Source of the DNA: Bradyrhizobium sp.
Lineage (GTDB): Bacteria > Pseudomonadota > Alphaproteobacteria > Rhizobiales > Xanthobacteraceae
Direction of reading: 5' to 3'
Assembly (NCBI GenBank): GCA_028290305.1
Contig: JAQGKC010000223.1
Span: forward strand, 1 to 34,657
Length of the DNA stretch: 34,657 nucleotides
The notes beneath the pieces were generated by a model that saw only the letters and a program-made list of their open reading frames with translations, made no database searches and was not told where the DNA came from. A program made the position numbers and the translations under genes. The first letter of the stretch is position 1. Each line of letters starts with the position of its first letter. Shown here piece after piece: positions 7,383 to 15,791 of this stretch.

Positions 7383-8425
7383 GCGCCCGTCAGGTCGAAC
7401 CACAGATTGCGGCTGTTCATCCGCGCGAAACCAGCGGGCTGTTTGGACATCGCGAAGCCGAGACGGCATTGTTGAATGCCTACCGCAGCGGGCGTATTCC
7501 GCATGCCTGGCTGATCGGCGGTGCGCAGGGCATCGGCAAGGCGACGCTGGCCTATCGCATGGCACGGTTCGCGCTCGCTCATCGCAATCCCCTGGCATCT
7601 CAAGTGCAACGCGCCGAGACGCTTTGGGTGGATCCTTCCGATCCGGTCGCGCGCCATGTCGCGGCCGGCGCGCATGGCGGCTTGCTCACCCTGGAACGCA
7701 GCCTCAACGACAAGGGCGTGATGCGAACCGTGATCACCGTCGACGAGACCCGGGAGACCATTTCGTTTTTCGGCTCGACCGCGGCGGTTGATGGCTGGCG
7801 GGTCTGCATCGTCGACACCGTCGATGAACTCAATCCCAACGCCGCCAACGCGCTGCTCAAGATTCTCGAGGAGCCGCCGCAACAATCGCTGTTCCTGCTC
7901 GTCAGTCATGCGCCCGCGCGAGTTCTGCCGACGATTCTGTCGCGCTGCCGAAAACTGCTATTGCGCCCGCTCGCCACCGACGACGTCATCCGTGCCGCCT
8001 CCCAAGCCGCAGATATCGCGATCGATGATCCTGCGCTGGCGGAAGCCGCCGACGCGGCAGAGGGAAGTGTGGCTCGCGCGCTGACGCTGCTTGGAGGCGA
8101 CGCCATCAAGCTTCACCAGCGGACCGCGGCGCTGCTGGCTACCCTGCCGAAGGTCGACCCGCGCGAACTTCACGCGCTGGGGGACGCGCTCGGCGGCAGT
8201 GACCGGGTGGCACTCGCAGCGTTTATCGACAGCGTCGATCGCTGGGTGAGCGAACGCCTGCGGGCCGACGACGCCAATGCCAATGCGAACCTTCCCCGCC
8301 TTGCACGGCTGGCGGAGGTGTGGGAAAAGATCAATCGCGCCGCGCGCGACACCGCAGAATACAATCTGGAACGAAAACCACTGGTTTTCTCGGTGTTCGG
8401 GCTGCTTGCGGAAGCAACGCGATAA
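7379..8425 (+). CDS. holB: DNA polymerase III subunit delta'
   Basis: The clamp-loader subunit that, with delta and the tau/gamma ATPases, opens the beta clamp. 348 aa. The AAA+ fold shows FGHREAETALLNAYRSGRIP, HAWLIGGAQGIGKATLAYRM (a P-loop-like GGAQGIGKAT), VDTVDELNPNAANALLKILE and the SRC sensor motif (ILSRCRKL). The order LLKILEEPP followed by SRC is diagnostic of delta'. Unlike many delta' proteins, no zinc-binding Cys cluster is visible after the P-loop: residues about 60-120 have no CxxC. This is common in alphaproteobacteria from memory. The start at 7379 overlaps the tmk stop (ATGA), indicating translational coupling. Confidence 0.94.
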   Translation: MSARQVEPQIAAVHPRETSGLFGHREAETALLNAYRSGRIPHAWLIGGAQGIGKATLAYRMARFALAHRNPLASQVQRAETLWVDPSDPVARHVAAGAHGGLLTLERSLNDKGVMRTVITVDETRETISFFGSTAAVDGWRVCIVDTVDELNPNAANALLKILEEPPQQSLFLLVSHAPARVLPTILSRCRKLLLRPLATDDVIRAASQAADIAIDDPALAEAADAAEGSVARALTLLGGDAIKLHQRTAALLATLPKVDPRELHALGDALGGSDRVALAAFIDSVDRWVSERLRADDANANANLPRLARLAEVWEKINRAARDTAEYNLERKPLVFSVFGLLAEATR

Positions 8426-8477
8426 GCAATCCGCCGATAATCAATTCAGAAATGTTGTTTGAGCCGTAAAGGAATTC

Positions 8478-10433
8478 GTGGTGGCGTCGCCGAAGAAAAA
8501 AGCTTCCAGGAAGACTTCAAAGAAAACTTCCAAAAGAACTTCCAAGACGCAAAGCGCGAAGAAGGCTCGCAAATCGCCGCGTGCCCGCGCCGCCAAGGCA
8601 GCCGCGTCAAAGAAGCGCGCGAAGACCAGCAAGCGTACGGTGAAGAAGGCCAAGAAGACCGTAAAGAAAACGACCAAGAAGGCGACGAAGAAGACTGTCA
8701 AGAAATCGGCTGTGAAGAAAGCCGGAAAGAAATCGCCGCAGAAGTCCGCCACGGCAACAAGACCGAACAAATCTGTTTCAGCGCCCAAACAGCCGAGCGC
8801 TGCCGAAAAAACGCCGTCCGCCAGGAAACCAAAACCCGCTGTCGTCAGCGAGAAGGCCAGTATTGTGACGATGTCGCCGGCCCCGGCTGAGCGAAACACC
8901 TTCTACATCACCACGGCTATCGCCTATCCGAACGGGGTGCCGCATATCGGCCATGCCTATGAAGCGATCGCGACCGATGCACTGGCGCGCTTTCAACGGC
9001 TCGACGGCAAGGACGTGTTTTTTCTCACTGGAACCGACGAGCACGGGTTGAAGATGATTCAGACCGCGCAGAACGAAGGAATGGCTCCTTTCGATCTCGC
9101 CACGCGCAACGCCGGCCTGTTCAGGGAAATGGACCAGCGTCTGAACATTTCGTTCGATCGATTTATCCGCACGTCCGAGGAGCAGCATCATCGCTCGGTC
9201 CAGGAGATCTGGAAACGGATGGAGGCGAATGGCGATATTTATCTTTCGAGTTACGCCGGCTGGTATTCCGTGCGCGACGAAGCCTATTACGCCGAGGATG
9301 AAACCGTTGTCGGCGACGACGAAGTGCGGCGCGGACCGCAGGGCACGCCCGTGGAATGGGTCGAGGAGAAGAGCTATTTCTTCAAATTGTCGGCCTATCA
9401 GGACAAGCTTCTCGCGCTCTATGACAGCCAGCCCGATTTCATCGGACCGGACTCGCGCCGAAACGAAGTCGTCAGTTTCGTCAAAAGCGGGTTGAGAGAC
9501 CTGTCGATTTCGCGAACCACATTCGATTGGGGCGTCAAGGTTCCCGGCAGTCCCGAGCACGTCATGTATGTCTGGGTCGATGCCTTGACCAACTACATCA
9601 CTGGTGTCGGCTTTCCCGACGAGCGTGATGCAAACTGGCGCTACTGGCCGGCCGACGTGCATATCATCGGCAAGGACATCATTCGTTTTCACGCGGTGTA
9701 CTGGCCGGCATTCCTGATGTCGGCCGGCATCCCGGTGCAAAAGCGCGTCTATGCCCACGGCTTTTTGTTCAACAAGGGCGAGAAGATGTCGAAATCGGTC
9801 GGTAACGTTGTCGACCCTTTTAATCTTGCCAATCAATACGGCGTCGATCAGGTGCGTTATTTCTTCATGCGTGAAGTGTCGTTCGGACAGGACGGCAGCT
9901 ACAATCACGAGGCTATCGTCGCACGCATCAATGCCGATCTCGCCAACGACCTCGGCAATCTGGCGCAACGCTCGCTGTCGATGATTGCCAAGCAGTATGA
10001 GGGCATATTGCCCGAGCCCGGCGCCTTCAGTGACAACGACAAGGCGATCCTGGCGCAGGCCGACGGCATGATCGGGCTCGCACGAACAGCGATGAGCACC
10101 CAGCAGATTCATCATTGGCTCAATGCCGTCTGGGCCGTAGTGGCGGAAGCCAATCGCTATTTCGCGGGCGAAGCGCCGTGGGCACTGGCGAAAACCGATC
10201 CCCAGCGCCAGCGCACCGTGTTGTACGTGACCGCCGAAGTGATCAGACAGATCGCCATTCTGGCGCAACCCGTGATGCCGGAGTCCGCAGCGAAGCTGCT
10301 GGATAGTCTCGGCATCCCCGAAGGCGCGCGCGACTTTGCGGCGCTGGGCGATGCAGCGCGCATCAAGCCCGGCACGGCACTGCCCGCACCGACGCCGGTG
10401 TTTCCGCGTTATATCGAACCATCCGCGGCTTGA
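8478..10433 (+). CDS. metG: Methionyl-tRNA synthetase with lysine-rich N-terminal extension
   Basis: Class I aminoacyl-tRNA synthetase that charges tRNA-Met. The catalytic part begins at about residue 139. It has [20 protein letters not shown] (the HIGH motif at 156-159), TGTDEHG and the KMSKS loop at 436-440. The Cys zinc knuckle found in many MetRS is absent, and there is no C-terminal EMAP-type tRNA-binding domain. Residues 1-131 are a highly basic, low-complexity tail of KK(A/T) repeats resembling histone H1. The GTG codons at 8478 and 8481 follow AAAGGA (8468-8473), the second at ideal spacing. This argues the tail is translated. The alternative start is ATG 8871 (residue 132), with GAGAAGG 14 bases away. 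The gene is 52 bp after holB. Confidence 0.95.
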   Translation: MVASPKKKASRKTSKKTSKRTSKTQSAKKARKSPRARAAKAAASKKRAKTSKRTVKKAKKTVKKTTKKATKKTVKKSAVKKAGKKSPQKSATATRPNKSVSAPKQPSAAEKTPSARKPKPAVVSEKASIVTMSPAPAERNTFYITTAIAYPNGVPHIGHAYEAIATDALARFQRLDGKDVFFLTGTDEHGLKMIQTAQNEGMAPFDLATRNAGLFREMDQRLNISFDRFIRTSEEQHHRSVQEIWKRMEANGDIYLSSYAGWYSVRDEAYYAEDETVVGDDEVRRGPQGTPVEWVEEKSYFFKLSAYQDKLLALYDSQPDFIGPDSRRNEVVSFVKSGLRDLSISRTTFDWGVKVPGSPEHVMYVWVDALTNYITGVGFPDERDANWRYWPADVHIIGKDIIRFHAVYWPAFLMSAGIPVQKRVYAHGFLFNKGEKMSKSVGNVVDPFNLANQYGVDQVRYFFMREVSFGQDGSYNHEAIVARINADLANDLGNLAQRSLSMIAKQYEGILPEPGAFSDNDKAILAQADGMIGLARTAMSTQQIHHWLNAVWAVVAEANRYFAGEAPWALAKTDPQRQRTVLYVTAEVIRQIAILAQPVMPESAAKLLDSLGIPEGARDFAALGDAARIKPGTALPAPTPVFPRYIEPSAA

Positions 10434-10444
10434 ACGGTCAGCCC

Positions 10445-11236
10445 ATGCTTGTCGACAGCCATTGCCATCTCGATTTTCCTGATTTCGCCGATGATCTCGA
10501 TGCCCTGGTGGCGAGAGCCTCAGCCGCAGGCATCGGGCGCATCGTCACCATCTCGACGCGGGTGAGGCGGCTTGGCGCGTTGCTGGCGATAGCGGAGCGT
10601 TTTCCTGATGTTTATTGCTCGGTCGGCACGCATCCGCATCAGGCTGATGAGGAAGATGGAATATCTACCGAGGAACTGATCGAACTGACGCGGCATCCCA
10701 AGGTCGTCGCGCTTGGCGAGGCGGGGCTGGATTATTTCTACCAGCATGGCTCGCGCGAAGCGCAGGAGCGCGGTTTCCGCGCGCATATCGCCGCCGCGCG
10801 GGCGACCGGACTGCCACTGGTCATCCATACCCGCGAAGCCGACGACGACTGCGGCCGCATCCTGGAGGATGAAATGGCCAAGGGATCGTTTCGGGCCGTG
10901 CTGCATTGCTACACCGGCGGGCGCGAACTGGCGATGAAAGCGATCTCGCTGGGTCTTTCGATTTCGTTCACGGGGATTTTGACCTTCAAGAAATCGGAGG
11001 CGTTACGCGATCTCGCAGCCGAGCTTCCCGCCGATCGCATCATGGTCGAAACCGATTCGCCGTATCTGGCGCCCGGCAAATTCCGCGGCAAGCGCAACGA
11101 ACCTTCTTATGTGGTCGAAATTGCCAAGGTGCTGGCGGAAGCACGCGGCGTCTCACTCGAAGAAATATCGCGTCAGACCACGGAGAATTTCTTTCGCCTG
11201 TTCAGCAAAGTGCCGCCAGCGGAAGCAACCGCATGA
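10445..11236 (+). CDS. TatD-family metal-dependent hydrolase/DNase
   Basis: TatD proteins are TIM-barrel metalloenzymes with 3'-5' exonuclease or deoxyribonuclease activity in DNA repair and turnover. Metal-ligand motifs appear in the expected order: DSHCHLDF near the N-terminus, ALGEAGLDYFY (the bridging Glu), LVIHTREAD, VLHCYTGG and VETDSPYLAP. Length (263 aa) is normal. The frame can be extended five codons to a TTG at 10430 that overlaps the metG stop, but ATG 10445 puts LVDSHCHLD at the usual distance from the start. It is translationally coupled to the next gene by an ATGA overlap. The metG-tatD-MBL order is common in alphaproteobacteria. Confidence 0.93.
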   Translation: MLVDSHCHLDFPDFADDLDALVARASAAGIGRIVTISTRVRRLGALLAIAERFPDVYCSVGTHPHQADEEDGISTEELIELTRHPKVVALGEAGLDYFYQHGSREAQERGFRAHIAAARATGLPLVIHTREADDDCGRILEDEMAKGSFRAVLHCYTGGRELAMKAISLGLSISFTGILTFKKSEALRDLAAELPADRIMVETDSPYLAPGKFRGKRNEPSYVVEIAKVLAEARGVSLEEISRQTTENFFRLFSKVPPAEATA

Positions 11237-12039
11237 CGGTGACCCTGACCATTCTCGGCTGCGGATCCTCCGCCGGCGTTCCGCGTCCCGCGCTCGGTTG
11301 GGGGGCGTGCGACCCCAACAATCCGAAGAACCGCCGCCGCCGCTGCTCGTTGCTTGCCGAACAGACATCGGATCACGGGACGACGCGGATTGTCATCGAC
11401 ACCTCGCCCGATCTGCGCGAGCAGTTGATCGACACTCATGTCGATCATATCGACGCGGTGTTCCTGACGCACGAGCATGCCGATCAAACCCATGGGATCG
11501 ACGATCTGCGCTCCGTCGTGCTGCATCAGCGCCGACGCATTCCGGTCTATCTGAACCAGTCGACCGCGAAAGATATGATGGCGCGGTTCTCATACTGCTT
11601 CGTGTCGCCACCCGGCAGCGACTATCCTCCGATCCTCGATCGTCATTCGATCGAAGCCGGCGAAAGCCGCACCATCGACGGGAAGGGTGGTCCGCTGACG
11701 CTTTCGGCATTCGTCGTGCAACACGGCCAGATTCTGGCGCTCGGTTATCGGATCGGCGATGCCGCCTATACCCCCGACGTCAATGACATCCCGCCGGAAA
11801 GCTGGCCGTTCCTGGAAAATCTCGATCTCTGGATTATCGACGGGCTGCGCTATACCGGGCATCCCAGCCACTTCAGCGTCAACGACGCGTTGTCGTGGAT
11901 CGACCGGTTCAAGCCGCGCCGCGCGGTTATCACCAACATGCATTCTGATCTGGATTACGAAGTGCTGCGTCTCAGCCTGCCGCCGAACGTCATCCCTGCC
12001 TATGACGGCATGCGGCTGACGCTGGAGAAATCGGGCTGA
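11233..12039 (+). CDS. MBL-fold metallo-hydrolase (PhnP-like)
   Basis: 268 aa metallo-beta-lactamase-fold hydrolase of the PhnP/RNase Z-like branch. The N-terminus ILGCGSSAGVPRPALGWGAC is typical of PhnP-like phosphodiesterases. The metal motif reads THEHADQTHGIDDLR (H80, H82, D84). The position that is usually His in HxHxDH is Gln85, with H87 two residues later. Further ligands are probably the His in VVQHGQ, the Asp in the YTPDVNDI region and H942-like positions near GHPSHFSVNDA and NMHSDLDYE. The substrate is unknown: cyclic phosphodiesters are known for PhnP but are not implied here. It shares a 4-bp overlap with tatD and is the last gene of the operon. Confidence 0.87.
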   Translation: MTVTLTILGCGSSAGVPRPALGWGACDPNNPKNRRRRCSLLAEQTSDHGTTRIVIDTSPDLREQLIDTHVDHIDAVFLTHEHADQTHGIDDLRSVVLHQRRRIPVYLNQSTAKDMMARFSYCFVSPPGSDYPPILDRHSIEAGESRTIDGKGGPLTLSAFVVQHGQILALGYRIGDAAYTPDVNDIPPESWPFLENLDLWIIDGLRYTGHPSHFSVNDALSWIDRFKPRRAVITNMHSDLDYEVLRLSLPPNVIPAYDGMRLTLEKSG

Positions 12040-12069
12040 AACGTCAAGGTGTGGCGACCGCACCGAAGC

Positions 12070-12188
12070 CGTCATTGCGAGGAGCGAAGCGACGAAGCAA
12101 TCCAGGGCGTCACGAGCAGCTCTCTGGATTGCTTCGCGGAGCCTGTCATCGGGCGCGCATTCGCGCGACCCGTTGGCTCGCAATGACG
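12070..12188. repeat. Palindromic intergenic repeat with nested inverted arms
   Basis: The outer arms are perfect 12-bp inverted repeats: CGTCATTGCGAG at 12070-12081 and CTCGCAATGACG at 12177-12188. Inside lies a second perfect 12-bp pair, GAAGCAATCCAG at 12094-12105 and CTGGATTGCTTC at 12124-12135. The element fills the gap between convergent genes and could fold into a long hairpin in either transcript. It may act as a bidirectional terminator or mRNA stabiliser. From memory this CATTGCGAG...GAAGCAATCC unit is dispersed in many copies in Bradyrhizobium and related genomes. Confidence 0.85.
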
Positions 12189-12198
12189 AAGAGACACC

Positions 12199-13848
12199 TC
12201 ACGCCGAAATCGCCTTGGCCGAATGAACCTGATTGCGCAGCATGAACTTCTGAATCTTGCCCGTGGATGTTTTCGGGATCGGCCCGAACACCACCGCCTT
12301 CGGCGTTTTGAAGCCTGGCATCTGGCTGCGGCAAAACGCGATGATCTCGGCTTCGGTCGCGCGCGCGTTGTCTTTTAATTCGATAAAGGCGCAGGGGACT
12401 TCGCCCCATTTTGAATCGGGTTTTGCAACCACGGCTGCGAACAGCACGGCAGGGTGTTTGTAGAGCACATCCTCGACCTCGACCGAGGAGATGTTCTCGC
12501 CGCCGGAGATGATGATGTCCTTGGAGCGATCCTTGATGATGACATAGCCGTTTTCGTCCAGCACACCGAGATCACCGGTGTGAAACCAGCCGCCCGCAAA
12601 AGCGTCGCGGGTGGCTTTCTCGTTCTTGAGATAGCCCTTCATCACGATATTGCCGCGGAACATTACTTCGCCGATGGTCTCGCCGTCGCGTGGCACCTCG
12701 CACATGGTTTCGGGATCGATCACCGTCACCGCTTCCTGCAGCGGGTAGGACACACCCTGCCGGCGTTTGAGTTGTGCGCGCTGGTCGGCGGGAAGTTCAT
12801 CCCAGCCGGGTTGCTCCGCGCATACCGACGCTGGACCATAGACTTCGGTCAGGCCGTAGACATGCGTGAGCTTGATCCCGATGCGTTCGGCGCCTTCAAG
12901 CACGGCAACCGGCGGGGCCGCGCCGGCAATCAATCCAACGACGGGCCGCGCGGCAGCATGGTTCGGCGCATCGGGAGCGTTGATCAGCGTATTGTAGACG
13001 ATCGGCGCGCCGCACATGTGGGTGACGCCGTGCCTGGCGATCAGCTCGAAAATTTTGGTGGGGTCGACCTTGCGCAGGCAGACATTGATGCCGGCCACTG
13101 CCGCCATGGTCCATGGAAAACACCATCCGTTGCAGTGGAACATCGGCAGGGTCCAGAGATAGACCGGATGCTGGCCGAGATTGCCCGCGAGGATGTTGCT
13201 GACGGCGTTGAGGTAGGCGCCGCGGTGATGGGTCACCACGCCCTTGGGGTTACCCGTGGTCCCCGAGGTGTAACTGAGCGCGATAGCGTCCCATTCGTCT
13301 TGCGGCAGCCGAGCGGTGAAGTCCGGATCGCCCCGCGACAGCGCGTCCTCATATTCGATCTCGCCGATCCGTTTTCCATCCGCGAAAGCCTTGTCGTCGA
13401 CATCGATGACGAACGGCTTCGGTCCGGTCATCAGGGTGAGCGCCTCTGATATCACGTCGGCAAATTCCGGATCGACCAGGATGAGTTTCGCGCCGCCATG
13501 ATCGAGCTGGAAAGCGATGGAGGCGGCATCGAGCCGAATGTTGAGCGCGTTGAGTACCGCGCCGGCCATCGGGACGGCAAAATGCGCCTCGTTCATGGCG
13601 GGGAGATTCGGCAGCATCGCCGCCACCGTATCGCCGCGACCGATGTTTCGGCCTGCGAGGTATGACGCGAAGCGCCGGCAACGCGCATAGGTCTCCGACC
13701 AGGTGAAGACGCGGTCCTCGTAAACCGCGCTGGTATGGTTGGGATAGACGGCGGCTGCGCGCGCAAGGAAGCTCAGCGGCGTCAAGGCCACGAAGTTGGC
13801 GGACGTCTTGTCCAACCCGATACTGTATTGGTTTTGGTTGCCACTCAT
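12199..13848 (-). CDS. AMP-dependent acyl-CoA ligase
   Basis: 549 aa ANL-superfamily enzyme that activates a carboxylic acid to an acyl-AMP and then an acyl-CoA. The P-loop motif YTSGTTGNPKG is at 193-203. The adenine-binding YGLTEVYG, the hinge region GWFHTGDLG, DRSKDIIISGGENIS and the catalytic Lys (TGK, K531) are all present. The sequence resembles the medium-chain acyl-CoA and 3-methylmercaptopropionyl-CoA ligase (DmdB/AlkK-like) branch rather than acetyl-CoA synthetase. The ATG has GGAAGG upstream. The gene starts 23 bp after the TRAP permease on the same strand, so it probably activates the acid that the transporter imports. The substrate cannot be told from sequence. Confidence 0.92.
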   Translation of the reverse strand: MSGNQNQYSIGLDKTSANFVALTPLSFLARAAAVYPNHTSAVYEDRVFTWSETYARCRRFASYLAGRNIGRGDTVAAMLPNLPAMNEAHFAVPMAGAVLNALNIRLDAASIAFQLDHGGAKLILVDPEFADVISEALTLMTGPKPFVIDVDDKAFADGKRIGEIEYEDALSRGDPDFTARLPQDEWDAIALSYTSGTTGNPKGVVTHHRGAYLNAVSNILAGNLGQHPVYLWTLPMFHCNGWCFPWTMAAVAGINVCLRKVDPTKIFELIARHGVTHMCGAPIVYNTLINAPDAPNHAAARPVVGLIAGAAPPVAVLEGAERIGIKLTHVYGLTEVYGPASVCAEQPGWDELPADQRAQLKRRQGVSYPLQEAVTVIDPETMCEVPRDGETIGEVMFRGNIVMKGYLKNEKATRDAFAGGWFHTGDLGVLDENGYVIIKDRSKDIIISGGENISSVEVEDVLYKHPAVLFAAVVAKPDSKWGEVPCAFIELKDNARATEAEIIAFCRSQMPGFKTPKAVVFGPIPKTSTGKIQKFMLRNQVHSAKAISA

Positions 13849-13871
13849 CGGCCACCTTCCATTTCATGCGC

Positions 13872-15752
13872 TTACAGGAATCCGATCGAGATCCACGGGA
13901 ATATCGCGACCACGATCAGGCCCACCAGCAGCGCCAGCATGTAGCCCCAGATCGGCCGGATACCCTCGGCGGGATCGACGCGACCGATGGCGCAGGCGGC
14001 ATAATAGCCCACTCCAAAGGGCGGCGCGAACAATCCGATGCCCATCGCGAGGATGATGATCATCGCATAATGAACCTCGTGAACGCCGACCGCGCGCGCG
14101 ATCGGAAACAGCAATGGGCCGAACAGCACGATCGCCGGAATACCTTCCAGCACGCTGCCTAGCACCGTGAACGCCACGATCGATACCGCGATGAACGCCG
14201 CGGAGCCGCCGGGCAGGCCGGTCATGGCGGCCGCGAGCGCGCGTGAAAATCCCGACTGGGTCAATCCCCAGGCCATGCCGGTCGCGGTGCCGATAATCAG
14301 CAGGATCGCACCCGACAGGCATGCCGTATCGACTAGCATCGGCATCAGCCGCCGCCAGTCGAAGCGGCGATAGACCAGAAGGCCGACGACGGCACCATAG
14401 ACGATCCCGATGGTGGAGACCTCGGTGGCGGTGGCGATACCCTCGACCACGGCGGCGCGGATCACGAACGGCAGCGCCAGCGCGGGCAGGGCGATGACGA
14501 AAGATTTGACGATCTCGCTGCCCTTGGCTCTTGTGACGTGACTGAGATCCTCGCCGCGATAGCGCCACCACACCAGCGCCGACAGCGTGATGGCCAGCAC
14601 CACGCCCGGCAACAGTCCGCCGGTAAACAACGCCGAGATCGAAACACCGGTCACCGAACCGATGGTGATCAGCACGAGACTTGGCGGGATGGTTTCGGTC
14701 TGCGCCCCGGTGGCCGCGAGCAGGGCGACGAGGTCGCCGGGCTTGGCGCCGCGCGCTTTCATTTCCGGAAACAGCACCGGCGCCACCGCCGCCATGTCGG
14801 CGGCCTTCGAGCCGGATATGCCCGACACCAGATACATCGCGCCGACCAGCACGTAATGCAGCCCGCCGCGGACATGGCCGAGCAGGCTGGCCAGAAAAGC
14901 CACCATGGCGCGCGCCATGCCGGTCATCTCGATCAGCAATCCCAGAAACACGAACAGCGGCACCGCCAGCAGGATCAGGTGGCTCATGCCCTCGTCCATC
15001 CGGCCGACCAGCACCATCAGCGGCGTGTGCGTCGTCAGCGCGAGATAGCCGAAAATCGCAAGCCCGAATCCGAAGGCGATGGGCACGCCAGCGAACACGC
15101 AGAAGCCGGCGACGCCGACAAAAAAGATGATCAGATTGAGATTGCCGAGCGGCCGCAGCCACGGCTGCGCCAGCCAGAAGATCCCGATCAGAACCGCAAC
15201 TGACAGCGCCGCAGCCAGCACGATCCGGATATTGCCGACCCGGCCCAGCCGCAGAAATGCAAACAACGCCATCAGGCAAATGCCGACCGGCAGCGCCGCG
15301 GCGCGCCAGATGTTGGGGATCTGCAACGCGGGCGTGGTGATGAAACGTTCTTCGGACGCGTAGTCGTAAGCCGGCCATGCGATCAGCAGCAGGAAAGCCA
15401 GCGCGGCGCAGGTCGCGACGACGTCGAGATAGGCCTGCATCGCAGGCTTCGCGCTGGCGACAATCGCGGTCATTCGCATGTGCTCGGAACGGCGGAATGC
15501 GACCGCGGCGCCCAGCATCGCCAGCCAGAGGAACAGGATCGACGCCAGTTCGTCCGACCAGATCAATGGCTGGTGCAGCCCGTAGCGCGCGACCACCCCG
15601 GCAAACAGGATGACGATTTCGGCGGCGACCAGAAATGCCGCCGGAATTTCAACCAGCATACCAAGGAAAGATTCGAGCGAACTCGCAAGCGAACGGCGGC
15701 GAGGGGACATCGCCTCGCCGGCCGCCACTTGCGTGAATTCGATTTGAACCAT
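13872..15752 (-). CDS. TRAP transporter fused small and large permease (DctQM)
   Basis: A 626-aa inner-membrane protein combining both TRAP membrane subunits. Residues about 35-180 are the DctQ part: four helices, with the diagnostic WSDELA after the first. A linking hydrophobic helix (IRIVLAAALSVAVLIGIFWL) follows. From about 210 onward is the DctM part, with about a dozen helices and motifs such as VPLFVFLGLLIEMTGMA, SGISGSKAADMAAVAPVLFP, ATGAQTETIPPSLVLITIG and the C-terminal FGVGYYAACAIG. TRAP systems drive uptake of organic acids by a sodium gradient. GGAGGGG precedes the ATG. The gene is 39 bp after the binding-protein gene and is followed by the acyl-CoA ligase. Confidence 0.93.
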   Translation of the reverse strand: MVQIEFTQVAAGEAMSPRRRSLASSLESFLGMLVEIPAAFLVAAEIVILFAGVVARYGLHQPLIWSDELASILFLWLAMLGAAVAFRRSEHMRMTAIVASAKPAMQAYLDVVATCAALAFLLLIAWPAYDYASEERFITTPALQIPNIWRAAALPVGICLMALFAFLRLGRVGNIRIVLAAALSVAVLIGIFWLAQPWLRPLGNLNLIIFFVGVAGFCVFAGVPIAFGFGLAIFGYLALTTHTPLMVLVGRMDEGMSHLILLAVPLFVFLGLLIEMTGMARAMVAFLASLLGHVRGGLHYVLVGAMYLVSGISGSKAADMAAVAPVLFPEMKARGAKPGDLVALLAATGAQTETIPPSLVLITIGSVTGVSISALFTGGLLPGVVLAITLSALVWWRYRGEDLSHVTRAKGSEIVKSFVIALPALALPFVIRAAVVEGIATATEVSTIGIVYGAVVGLLVYRRFDWRRLMPMLVDTACLSGAILLIIGTATGMAWGLTQSGFSRALAAAMTGLPGGSAAFIAVSIVAFTVLGSVLEGIPAIVLFGPLLFPIARAVGVHEVHYAMIIILAMGIGLFAPPFGVGYYAACAIGRVDPAEGIRPIWGYMLALLVGLIVVAIFPWISIGFL

Positions 15753-15791
15753 GGACGGTCCCCTCCGCCAGTTTTCTTGGCGACCCCGCCG

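Noticed and set aside
8778..10268. 496-codon minus-strand frame opposite metG
   Set aside because: Antisense shadow of a clear MetRS; no domain on the minus strand.
13864..15378. 504-codon minus-strand frame inside the TRAP permease gene
   Set aside because: Arg-rich out-of-frame shadow of the membrane protein in the 13872-15752 frame.
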